This document shows, in pieces, positions 11,111 to 19,237 of a stretch of 37,106 nucleotides of DNA. The stretch covers positions 3,528 through 40,633 of the forward strand of contig LT649308.1 in NCBI GenBank assembly GCA_900128395.1, read 5' to 3'. Source of the DNA: Stramenopiles sp. TOSAG23-2. Taxonomy: Eukaryota > Sar. Every line of letters begins with the position of its first letter. The first letter of the stretch is position 1. The position numbers were made by a program, and so were the translations under genes. Under the pieces are notes generated by a model, which had not been told where the DNA came from, ran no database searches, and saw only the letters and a program-made list of their open reading frames with translations.

Positions 11111-11313
11111 CGCTCTAAATCGGTAAAAAAAAATGTACACTTAACAAATAACACTATTCACTATTGGAAAAATTTAATGTATCGTTTTTTAAAATGCCAA
11201 TTTTCATATATTTGTAAAAAATAGCAAATATCCGAAAATATAGAAAAAATGATGAATATTTCCCCCATAGTGAATAGTGTTATAAGTGTACAGTTTTCTC
11301 ACGGTTTTGAGGG
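11111..11313. mobile_element. Foldback / MITE-like inverted-repeat element
   Basis: The left arm has TGTACACTTA at 11134-11143 and AACACTATTCACTAT at 11150-11164. The right arm has their exact reverse complements at 11283-11292 and 11267-11281. Spacers between the two arm segments are 6 bases on the left and 1 on the right. Weaker inverted similarity continues outward (about 11111-11133 against 11293-11313) and inward. There is no coding sequence, and I could not identify a clear target-site duplication. This fits a nonautonomous terminal-inverted-repeat element or a large hairpin; which one cannot be decided from one copy. Confidence 0.5.
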
Positions 11314-12160
11314 TAGCTTCAAATTCAAAAAATATTTTATATGATAATAGCACAATAGTATAGTATACAGTATTAATACTAGACGACTACTAATATACGT
11401 CCTATTCCCCTTGTACGTAGATCTGAACATCTGAACATCTGAGTAGCTTCAAATTCAAAAAATATTTTATATGATAATAGCACAATAGTATAGTATACAG
11501 TATTAATACTAGACGACTACTAATATACGTCCTATTCCCCTTGTACGTAGATCTGAACATCTGAACATCTGAACAGATCAGGTACGTAGATCAACTAAAA
11601 ACTACTTGGTACTATACTAGACTAAGATGGAAGAGGAGGGAGGAGGTAGTTTTAAACAACCCTCTTCTAAAAAAAGAAGATGATATATTTATCGATATAT
11701 ATATATTTATGCTATAACTAGTATTGCCAGACGACTGAATGGAAGAAGAAAAGTAGCTTCAAATTCAAAAAATATTTTATATGATAATAGCACAATAGTA
11801 TAGTATAGTATTAATACTAGACGACTACTAATATACGTCCTATTCTCCCCTTGTACGTAGATCTGAACTAGAACAGATCAGGTACGTAGATCAACTAAAA
11901 ACTACTTGGTACTATACTAAGATGGAAGAGGAGGGAGGAGGTAGTTTTAAACCCTCTTCTAAAAAAAGAAGATGATATATTTATCGATATATATATTTAT
12001 GCTATAACTAGTATTGCCAGACGACTGAATGGAAGAAGAAAGAAAAATACATACATATATATGTATATATATATATATTTATGCTATAACTAGTATTGCC
12101 AGACGACTGAATGGAAGAAGAAAGAAAAATACATACATATATATGTATATATATATATAT
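11313..12160. repeat. Nested direct-repeat array (units A, B and b)
   Basis: Unit A, starting GTAGCTTCAAATTC, occurs at 11313-11442 and 11443-11572 with an exact 130-base period, and again at 11753-11868 in shorter form. Unit B, starting GAACAGATCAGGTACG, occurs at 11571-11752 and about 11871-12042 with small deletions. Its tail (b, from GCTATAACTAGTATTGCC) occurs a third time from 12083, 82 bases after the copy at 12001, and ends in an AT tract. The order is A-A-B-A-B-b. Each A copy contains the perfect palindrome AGTATTAATACT. High identity suggests recent duplication. The array ends about 85 bases before the FHA start codon. Confidence 0.9.
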
Positions 12161-12245
12161 TAAAGTACGAATTATAATACACAAGCCTACGTAAACAACA
12201 ACAACAATAATAATAATAACCCCCATCACCGTCTTCATCGTTAAT

Positions 12246-12941
12246 ATGAGTGCTCCATCTGAAACAGCATTTTGTAAACTTCACGGAAAACAAGAAAGTG
12301 GTGACGTTATTGTCAAATTTGTAAGGGCATATCCTGTCAAATTAGGTAGAACAAAAGAGCAGGAAGGTGAATATGGACATATACAAATAGGTAGTAGCAA
12401 ATCAATTTCACGAGTACATGCGGAGATTGATTGGAATGGAGAAAATAAATGTTTTGAAATCAAATGTCTTGGTAAAAATGGTATTACAGTTGATCAAATG
12501 TTATACAAACCAGATAATATCCCTGCAAAATTAAAACAAAATAGTGCAATAAAAATTGGTGGTTCAAGATTTTATTTTTTACTTCCAAAACAAAAGCCAA
12601 AAATGCCTGTCATTGACATGCTCACAGAAGCAGCTAGAAAGCTTATCGAAGAAGACAAATCGCTAAAAGAGAAAGGATTTACTGTGAAAGAATTAGCAAA
12701 GTATGTCACTACTCGATACGATTATTATAATACAAAAGAACAAAAAAGTAGTTTTGAAAGGACGGCAAGAAATCTTTTAGACAAACATGCAAAATCGAAT
12801 GGTGATAAATTTAGTAAAAAGGATTCAAATACTGGAGGAGGAGGTAGAAAAGTGATACGCTTTGTATATAAAATGCCAGGCGATACTACTACTAGTAGCA
12901 GTGGTAAAAAACGAGCAGCATCTGAAATTTCTAAAAGTTAA
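12246..12941 (+). CDS. FHA-domain protein, probably nuclear (231 aa)
   Basis: Residues about 20-115 form a forkhead-associated domain. It has GR at 34-35, SISRVHAEI (S55, R56, H58) at 53-61, KNG at 77-79 and a final FYFLLP strand at 109-114. These are the phosphothreonine-contact residues of the family. The CLGKNG...IGGSRFYFLLP pattern resembles the FHA domains of Fkh1/Fhl1-type transcription factors and plant FHA2. Instead of an obvious forkhead domain, residues 118-210 are helical and basic, with conserved-looking GFTVKELAKYV and FERTARNLLDKH, and could be a small winged helix. The C-terminus is basic and Ser-rich. The start ATG at 12246 is preceded by a CAA/TAA-rich leader. The direct-repeat array immediately upstream may affect expression, but this is untested. 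Confidence 0.85.
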   Translation: MSAPSETAFCKLHGKQESGDVIVKFVRAYPVKLGRTKEQEGEYGHIQIGSSKSISRVHAEIDWNGENKCFEIKCLGKNGITVDQMLYKPDNIPAKLKQNSAIKIGGSRFYFLLPKQKPKMPVIDMLTEAARKLIEEDKSLKEKGFTVKELAKYVTTRYDYYNTKEQKSSFERTARNLLDKHAKSNGDKFSKKDSNTGGGGRKVIRFVYKMPGDTTTSSSGKKRAASEISKS

Positions 12942-12989
12942 TAAAAAATGTTTAGATCATCAAGATATTGGCCACCCAAGGTAGAATAA

Positions 12990-13001
12990 ATACGATCGTA
13001 T
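12990..13001 (+). terminator. TACGA-TCGTA palindrome after the FHA gene
   Basis: ATACGATCGTAT at 12990-13001 is a perfect 12-base palindrome, 49 bases past the FHA stop. Its TACGA/TCGTA core recurs after several other genes in the window. With no spacer between arms, a hairpin would have to open its centre. Function is inferred from position only. Confidence 0.4.
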
Positions 13002-13165
13002 GATATAATATATGACATATATATGATATGGAGCTTGTTTTTATGTGTGTTGGTCTGTAAAACATTAAAAAAGAAATGGATGAGAGTCAGAAAGTGTGTT
13101 TATTTTAAAAAACGAGTGTCCGACAGGGGGGGTTGTAGGTTTGATTAATGTGCCTTTTCCCTTTC

Positions 13166-13186
13166 TGCCCACCATGGTTGGGCAGG
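13166..13186. terminator. GC-rich hairpin between convergent FHA and Sec23-like genes
   Basis: CTGCCCA (13166-13172) and TGGGCAG (13180-13186) pair over 7 bp around the loop CCATGGT. It stands out in AT-rich surroundings. It lies 16 bases past the stop at 13202 of the putative extended Sec23-like reading frame and 225 bases past the FHA stop, so it may mark the true 3' end of the Sec23-like gene. Confidence 0.4.
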
Positions 13187-13201
13187 AAAATTTTTTGAAT
13201 T

Positions 13202-13505
13202 TTAGAGTTGCCTTTTATAAAAATTTGTTTTATAATAAAAAATAAAAAAATCAATATATTTAATTTTTAAAAAAATTTTTTCCCTCTCTTCCTTTTTCTT
13301 TTTTTCCCCTTCTTCTTCTTTTTCTCTTCTCGCATCATGTTGTGTTCTTGTTAAAGAGAATACGCACGCGCCCTTGTTTCGTTCTTCTTTTACTAAACGT
13401 TTAAATGTTGATGATCCATCTCCAGCTGTAGCTGTTACTGTTTGACCAAAGTCACTACGTTTGCCAGGCCTTTTTGCCAAATCTTTGTGCCACTCTTTAA
13501 CAATA
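13202..13505 (-). other. Putative +1-frame C-terminal extension of the Sec23/24-like gene
   Basis: Directly after the TGA of the Sec23-like frame, skipping one base gives DIVKEWHKDLAKR followed by about 45 more residues of ordinary composition. A Lys/Glu-rich tail follows to a stop at 13202. There is no ATG in this frame, so it is not an independent gene. Possible explanations are a one-base assembly error, a programmed +1 frameshift, or a tiny intron: removing GTGTATGATATTGTTAAAG (19 bases, GT...AG) also restores the frame. The last 25 or so residues look like translated AT-rich noncoding DNA, so the real end may be earlier. Confidence 0.4.
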
Positions 13506-15836
13506 TCATACACTCTCAATATATTCCTTCGTCTCTCTTTCCAACAATTTTAACCATTCATCATAACGATTTAAATATAATTGATAGCTTTGATCATTTT
13601 GTAACGATATTTCTGGAGCTGGATAAACGGAATTTACCCATTGTTCTAAATCAGCATTTGAATAATATATACGAAACATTAACAAATTTTCAATACTAGC
13701 AGCTTTTTCAAAAAAAGTTAATTGTGATAAACCATAAAACAATCGTATCAATGGTTCCAACGATCCTTTGTTAAAACTACTCCTTCGAGCGTCATCTAAT
13801 TTTGCAATGGAGTTATGGACATTTTGCGATATTCGCTTGGTAAATTGTGTTATTAAATATATTAAAAAATCCATCAACAAGTCTTTTAAATCATCTTTAT
13901 TGTCAACATGTATGCTTCGCTCAATTGTTATTTTATGAGCCATCATCGAAAATGTATTATTAACATTTGTGTTCGAATATAGATCAAGCAAATCTTTTGC
14001 CACTTCAAAACGTTCTGTAAATACTCGCAAATGTTTTTCCACTTTTGAACTTTTCCTATTAAACATTGTATATTCAAAAACGACTTGTACTGCAGGATTT
14101 GCAGACCATTTTTCCTGGAATCCATTTGAATCTACAAATTCAAAATTGATTGGAAATGACGTAGAACGATGACAACGCCCATTAACCCATTGTTTCATAT
14201 GATCAATTATGATGCCACGATCATAATATTCTGTCTCATCATCATTATAATTATACCCCATATTACTACCATTTATACGATGAAATGAACCCATTGGATA
14301 TAATGATTCGGAATTTTGTATTTTAAATTTTGGCGTTGTTATAAGCGATAAACGTGATGAATATGCAAAATCTTTCAAAAACAGTTCATTTACGACTGAG
14401 TCAAATATTGTCGATGTTTCATGACTATCAATATTTTTTTTATTTTTATTGCCAATATTTACATCGTATGCATCAAATTGTATGATAGAACCACCAGTCC
14501 ATTCAATTAAAGGTGCAAAATGAAAACTAATTGATTCTTTTTGATCATTATCTACTATAACAAATGAATATGATATTCCACGATCGACTAAATGGAATAT
14601 TTCATCTTTTAATGTATTATTGCCAGCATACCATGTTGGCACCATATTATTTTGTTTGTCGCCGTTGTTTGCAACGCTATTATTTAATGGGCTATGGTTA
14701 TTTCCTGTGAAAATATTAACAGAAACACCTTCTATTGTAATAATATCATCAAAGCTATTGTTGTTGTTGTTGTTGTTGATATTATTATTAACATTACTTC
14801 TTTTTCTACTACTGGTGTTTCCACTAATAATATTGGCATTTTCATGTTGTTGTTGAGTATTTGTCTTTATTTTAATCATATCATTATTCTCATTATCATT
14901 ACTTATATAATCACTTTGTGCTGTTGTAGAAAACGATTCGTTAATTGAATATATAAGACCATTAAATGCAAATTGCATTTGGTTAAATTTTCCCCGTTTC
15001 TTTTCCCCATTGTTATTATTATCATATGACATCATTGGATTCAAATAATTCATCTTATTTTCTGAACGAATTGATTTAATTGCACTTTTCAATTTTAATC
15101 TAGTCTCTTTATTTATACATATGGATAAATATTCAAATCCATTTACAAGTTCATATAATGGAACATTTGGAGCTATGTATGTTTTATTTGTCTCAGAAAT
15201 TTGGCATATGGTTGTAAATATAATTTTTGGCATATTTTTACCACGTAAATCAAACAAACCAATTCTACTATATGATAAAGTTAAGAGAGAAAAATACATA
15301 CCATCAGGAATTTCGTTAATTGATTTGATTAAAATTTGTTTTGAAACGTCAAGGGATTCTTCAGGTAGTGTTACATCAACAACTGCTGCATGAATAATAC
15401 GATTTTGTACTTGTTTCGCACCGTGATTTTCATCTGAAACAACATAATCAACAAAATCATCTTTAATTTGCGGATGTCTATATAGAGCTTGCCCATTATC
15501 AATTGAAGTCCATGTAAAACAAATTGAACAGTGCCATTGATGAGATTGGACTTTACAGTATGTATTTAAAAATCCATTACAGTTTGGACATTGCAACGGT
15601 CGATATTTACAATAGTCTGCATTTGATTTATATTGACGGTATGAGCTGCTATTGGTTGTCGATTCAATATCGTTCAAATCAACAAATGGAGAAACCATAA
15701 CTCCCCATGGTAATCCAGATTCATTTTTGTACTTTGGAGTTTTTGGAAACGATGTTACAGATGGGGAGAATATACTTTGAGTTACTTCATATTTTTCATA
15801 ATTCAATGGTGAGGATGGTTTCACTATGGCAGCCAT
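13506..15836 (-). CDS. Sec23/Sec24-like COPII-related protein (776 aa, possibly extended)
   Basis: The N-terminus contains GLPWGVMVSPF at 41-51 and a zinc finger with C83-x2-C86 and C103-x2-C106. A von Willebrand-A-like trunk follows (about 148-510; AAVVDVT, then SRIGLFDLRG). Next are a beta-sandwich segment (about 560-630) and a helical segment (about 630-720). This order is that of Sec23/Sec24, the inner-coat proteins of COPII vesicles that bud from the endoplasmic reticulum. IGLFDLRG and the overall divergence suggest the less-studied Sec23/Sec24-like family rather than canonical Sec23. No clear gelsolin domain is seen. Asn-rich insertions interrupt the trunk near 340-380. The frame ends in TGA at 13506-13508, immediately followed in the +1 frame by a coding-looking stretch. 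Confidence 0.75.
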   Translation of the reverse strand: MAAIVKPSSPLNYEKYEVTQSIFSPSVTSFPKTPKYKNESGLPWGVMVSPFVDLNDIESTTNSSSYRQYKSNADYCKYRPLQCPNCNGFLNTYCKVQSHQWHCSICFTWTSIDNGQALYRHPQIKDDFVDYVVSDENHGAKQVQNRIIHAAVVDVTLPEESLDVSKQILIKSINEIPDGMYFSLLTLSYSRIGLFDLRGKNMPKIIFTTICQISETNKTYIAPNVPLYELVNGFEYLSICINKETRLKLKSAIKSIRSENKMNYLNPMMSYDNNNNGEKKRGKFNQMQFAFNGLIYSINESFSTTAQSDYISNDNENNDMIKIKTNTQQQHENANIISGNTSSRKRSNVNNNINNNNNNNSFDDIITIEGVSVNIFTGNNHSPLNNSVANNGDKQNNMVPTWYAGNNTLKDEIFHLVDRGISYSFVIVDNDQKESISFHFAPLIEWTGGSIIQFDAYDVNIGNKNKKNIDSHETSTIFDSVVNELFLKDFAYSSRLSLITTPKFKIQNSESLYPMGSFHRINGSNMGYNYNDDETEYYDRGIIIDHMKQWVNGRCHRSTSFPINFEFVDSNGFQEKWSANPAVQVVFEYTMFNRKSSKVEKHLRVFTERFEVAKDLLDLYSNTNVNNTFSMMAHKITIERSIHVDNKDDLKDLLMDFLIYLITQFTKRISQNVHNSIAKLDDARRSSFNKGSLEPLIRLFYGLSQLTFFEKAASIENLLMFRIYYSNADLEQWVNSVYPAPEISLQNDQSYQLYLNRYDEWLKLLERETKEYIESV

Positions 15837-16095
15837 ATTTAATATATATATGTGTGTGTATATATATATTGTGTTGTCTTTTGTGAATTAATGTGGTATG
15901 ACTAAATAGAATAATGGTTGTAATTGTAATAGCCCATCGTTTTTCACATGTATTGTCTATATGTCGTATTATACAGTATTAATAGTAGATTTTGATATAT
16001 ATAAGAATTTAAATTATTGCTTCGAAAAAAAGTCACTTTCCCTTAATACAAAGACTCCGCAAAGAAAAGTTAAATCCAAATCCTTGCCCTTTTGA
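15837..16095. promoter_or_regulatory. Gap between two minus-strand genes
   Basis: This region is the promoter side of the Sec23-like gene and the 3' side of the SGNH-KH gene. It is AT-rich with short (TA/TG)n tracts at 15841-15870. The only inverted repeat found is a weak nine-base palindrome, GTATTATAC, near 15965-15973. No convincing hairpin follows the SGNH-KH stop. Confidence 0.3.
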
Positions 16096-17391
16096 CTATC
16101 TCTCTTCTTGGCATTTTTGAACTAAAAATTGTGCTTGATGAATTTGTTCTATGGTACCATTGTATGTAACTGTTTGATGGCCACGCTTGCCTTTTACACG
16201 TACCTTGCAACCACTCTGCTCCTCTATATATTTTATTCGCGAGCCTTTTTTACCAATGATTCGACCAACATGTTCTTGTGGCACGCTGTCCGTGATAGTT
16301 AGTGTATTTGCCCTCCCACGCCCTCTTCCACGACCATTTCTATTATTTTGTCTATTGTTATTATTATTATTGTTGTTTTCTTCAGACATGTTGGAGAGAT
16401 AAAAGTCGTGGCGGGGAATCACAGAATAGTTGCGAAGGTCCCTCTCCACGTGAGGGTACATTTTCCTTAGTGGTGGATGCAGCATGTCAAACCCAAATGT
16501 CATTTGCACGTGCAGTTCACGAATTTTTTCCGCCACGATCGCTTGTGTCGCAATAAAGTCGGGGTGGTGGTCGACCTGAGCAAAGCTTCTGCCGGCGATT
16601 ACAATCTTTCTTTGAAACGCATCAAATCCAGCCCGTTTGTAATCTTCTTGCACATTTAAAATGTGAACCACAGAAGTGTCAGTATTGCCACATCTAGTGC
16701 TACTCGTGCTACCATGCACTTCCTTAACACCACATCCAGATGAACCTAATATATTAACTTCCATGGCTGTTTCGTGTCTTCCTCTCTCGCATAATCTCTC
16801 AATGAACGATTCATACATGGCCATTCTTTCTTGATGTGGTGCCGGATCGTTGCCAAACACTCTGTTCCAATACGCTGTGGTGGTAGGTGACGGCACATAG
16901 GGAAACATCAAGCAGACGTGAACCTTTGTATTAACGGCAGGATCCAAATTCATGGCGTGAAGCTGGAGTACCACGTTCCACAAATTGGTTGTCATTTCTT
17001 CAAGGAAAACATCAACGTTGAGGTTGTGTTGCCCCTTCCTGAAGCGTTTATAGGGAAGATTAATATCGATGTCAGTTGAGCCAAACGTCAAGTACACCAA
17101 AGCGTTCTTGGCATGGCACTCGGAGACAGGGACCAATATGCGCTGCATATTAGCCTTCGTGTACAAACCACGTGCAGACCAGCCACTACGCCAGCCTACG
17201 CGGCGGTCGTGCCAAGTACGGTACCTGGGATCCTTGTGAAAGACGTAGTCCAAGACTTCGGCCTGAGAGTCACCAAAACAGTACACAGCGACGTCATCGA
17301 CGTTCTGCGATGCGTGCATTTCTTCACTAGTTAATGCGCGTTGCAACACTGGCTCCACTTCTTTTAATTTTCCTTGATTTTGTAGCATCAT
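16096..17391 (-). CDS. Chimeric protein: TPR stub, SGNH-hydrolase-like domain, Asn/Arg-Gly linker, KH domain (431 aa)
   Basis: Residues 1-25 (LQNQGKLKEVEPVLQRAL) look like half of a kinesin-light-chain-type TPR. Residues about 34-330 resemble an SGNH/GDSL-like fold: YCFGDSQAE with candidate nucleophile S42, ALVYLTFGSTDIDIN near 97-111 as a block similar to FGEID in related proteins, and VDHHPDF near 274, which could supply the Asp-His pair. Catalysis is therefore possible but unproven. From about 334 come MSEE, an Asn run and an RG-repeat. A KH domain (about 366-430) follows with GRIIGKKGSRI, the GXXG RNA-binding loop. The N-terminal part has clearly higher G+C than the KH part and the neighbouring genes: sampled 60-base lines give 40-63% against 28-40% and about 30%. 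An ATG at 16389 sits exactly at the junction. Confidence 0.6.
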   Translation of the reverse strand: MMLQNQGKLKEVEPVLQRALTSEEMHASQNVDDVAVYCFGDSQAEVLDYVFHKDPRYRTWHDRRVGWRSGWSARGLYTKANMQRILVPVSECHAKNALVYLTFGSTDIDINLPYKRFRKGQHNLNVDVFLEEMTTNLWNVVLQLHAMNLDPAVNTKVHVCLMFPYVPSPTTTAYWNRVFGNDPAPHQERMAMYESFIERLCERGRHETAMEVNILGSSGCGVKEVHGSTSSTRCGNTDTSVVHILNVQEDYKRAGFDAFQRKIVIAGRSFAQVDHHPDFIATQAIVAEKIRELHVQMTFGFDMLHPPLRKMYPHVERDLRNYSVIPRHDFYLSNMSEENNNNNNNNRQNNRNGRGRGRGRANTLTITDSVPQEHVGRIIGKKGSRIKYIEEQSGCKVRVKGKRGHQTVTYNGTIEQIHQAQFLVQKCQEER

Positions 17392-18100
17392 AGCAAGATT
17401 ATTGACTCATGTTAATGTACGTCCTGCTGCAAAAATATTGTATATACATATATGCTGGATTACTACTAATGCAGTCCTTCACACACAAAAAAACGACGAT
17501 AACGAGATGAAGCAGGACGACGTAAAAATAAATATTTTATTTTTTTCAAATTATATAATGGCACGCAATCAAAGTTTAGAGGAGCTTCTTATATACATAA
17601 CTAACAAACATTCAATCAATGTTGGATTGGTTCAAAGCAATGCGGAAATACAATTTTCTTGGCATCAAATTTGTTATTGTTTCATTTTTATAATGGCCAC
17701 ATGCAGGTTGTTGCAGGTAATTTATCTATATAATAATATCTATAATTATTAGAATTATATATATTTTATTATAGTTTAATAATATCTTGTGGACATTTGT
17801 GTTTTAGTGCTATTGATGGATGCTAACCGATCTAGGGCGTCAAATAATATGTTTCGGAACCCTTAAAAAAGTAGTCTTCAAAAAAGTACATGAATTTAGC
17901 ACTGTTTATTTAGAATGAATAGTATAGAGATGAAAAGTCTAGGACCTAGATTAGTATAGAGAGGAAGGTAAAAAATTCTCCCTGCTTCAGTGATCGATAT
18001 TTTTAATTTAAATAAAATTATTAAATTATGATGTACATGATAAATATATAATTTACTATTTTACCACACCACGGATGACACTCTAGATATGAGATAGTTT
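17392..18100. other. Intergenic region upstream of the SGNH-KH gene and downstream of the PX gene
   Basis: Just upstream of the SGNH-KH start, the minus-strand codons read V-N-N-L-A in frame after a TGA, which continues the TPR consensus and suggests a decayed 5' part. On the + strand a 64-codon frame at 17558-17752 (begins MARNQSLEELL) has fairly ordinary composition but no recognisable domain; I regard it as a possible fragment only. A palindrome TCTAGGACCTAGA lies at 17938-17950. The remainder is AT-rich with nothing recognisable. Confidence 0.35.
17938..17950 (-). terminator. TCTAGG/CCTAGA palindrome after the PX gene
   Basis: TCTAGG and CCTAGA flank a single A. The element is about 150 bases past the PX stop on the minus strand. 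The same arms recur, reversed in order, after the PHYHD1-like gene at 30321-30336. Assignment as a 3' signal is tentative. Confidence 0.25.
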
Positions 18101-19237
18101 TTACCATGGCCTGGAATTTTCTTTACGTTCTTTTTCCCGTTGCATTCTTTTTCGTTGTTTATATTGATCGTATTTTGTACTCCCTGTACTTTCATAATAA
18201 TCATTGCTACGTGTATTATTATTTTTCATTCTGTTTTTATTGTTGTTATTATTATTCTTGCTATTACTATTGAAAAAACTACCATTATTTCTACTATTGT
18301 TATTCATAAAGCTTCTACTATTTTTGTTATTATTATTACTACGATTATTTCTTCCATTATTGTTATTATTATTGTTATTACCTTGGCCACCGTTAATACT
18401 ACGTTTATATTGTGTTGGCATTTTACCAGACATCGATGTAGCTGGACAACATAAATGTGCTGCTTGTTGTAAAAATTGTAATGCTCGTATCCATTGATGT
18501 TTTAACCCTTGCTCATGAGTTTCTAATCTTAATTCTCGTTCAGCTTCAACTACTATGGCACTACCATTATTAGATATTCTCACATTTCGTATGGAGGCAA
18601 TATGGATAGATTTGACATCTTGAGCATATTTACGTATTTCTTCACTTGGAGACCAATATTCTAATAATGTATCATCTTCACTAAGTTGTATAAAAATATC
18701 ACGTATGAATAAAGTCCCTTTTTTATTAAATGAAGCACCACGTTTTAATAGCTCATAATGTATATTCCAAAACAATGTAATATCTTGTGTTTTCAATGGA
18801 CTTAAAAAATTTCGTACATGTCTAGTTGAAGATACCCTTTCATCTTTTAATAACTTATTTAAATAGTCATTCAACTGTTCCATACGTCTATCTACAAATG
18901 AATTTGCAGTATTTCCACAAAATTTTTTTGGCGGCATTTTAGGTAAATTAACATACCCAAACAAACTTTTCGAAACTTCAAAACCTAAATCAGTGTGCAA
19001 TTCATGGAACCTTTTATATCTTCGTGTGATTTGCCATTGTTTTAAACCAAAAGTGACATCAATTATATAAACGGTGTAACCATCATAAGTCATTTCATGG
19101 CCACGGATATTAGCCGAAATACATGGTGTGACAAATTGTGCTACAAAACTTAAAGAATCTTCACTCTCATTGTTTTTTCTTGGGGACGAACCACTTGGAT
19201 TTCCTATAAAGGATGTAAAACCACGTAACACATTCAT
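18101..19237 (-). CDS. PX-domain protein with PH-like domain (378 aa)
   Basis: A Phox-homology domain occupies about residues 32-147. It has YTVYIIDV, the phosphoinositide-binding RRYKRF motif at 72-77, a proline-rich LPKMPPKK loop at 98-105 and the basic FVDRR at 114-118. PX domains bind membrane phosphoinositides, commonly PI3P on endosomes. Residues about 165-265 (from TLFIRDIFIQL to HQWIRALQFLQQA) look like a pleckstrin-homology domain ending in its C-terminal helix. The last 110 residues are Asn/Arg-rich low complexity with a basic end. The arrangement suggests an endosomal or membrane-traffic adaptor, but no catalytic domain is present. It is divergent from the LRR gene. Confidence 0.85.
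   Translation of the reverse strand: MNVLRGFTSFIGNPSGSSPRKNNESEDSLSFVAQFVTPCISANIRGHEMTYDGYTVYIIDVTFGLKQWQITRRYKRFHELHTDLGFEVSKSLFGYVNLPKMPPKKFCGNTANSFVDRRMEQLNDYLNKLLKDERVSSTRHVRNFLSPLKTQDITLFWNIHYELLKRGASFNKKGTLFIRDIFIQLSEDDTLLEYWSPSEEIRKYAQDVKSIHIASIRNVRISNNGSAIVVEAERELRLETHEQGLKHQWIRALQFLQQAAHLCCPATSMSGKMPTQYKRSINGGQGNNNNNNNNGRNNRSNNNNKNSRSFMNNNSRNNGSFFNSNSKNNNNNNKNRMKNNNTRSNDYYESTGSTKYDQYKQRKRMQREKERKENSRPW

Larger units (their letters stand above)
10723..12245. other. 1.5 kb gene-free repeat-rich region upstream of the FHA gene
   Basis: No open frame of coding character is present. The region holds an AT-rich 5' flank of the MYB gene (10723-11100), a foldback element (about 11111-11313), a nested direct-repeat array (11313-12160) and a short CAA/TAA-rich leader (12195-12245) before the FHA start. 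It lies between two divergent genes and so should contain both promoters. It is much longer than most gaps here, apparently because of the repeats. Confidence 0.6.

Noticed and set aside
17402-17752. 116-residue plus-strand frame starting at 17402
   Set aside because: The N-terminal half overlaps AT-rich flank. Only the part from 17558 has ordinary composition, and it lacks any recognised domain, so it is mentioned only in the intergenic entry.
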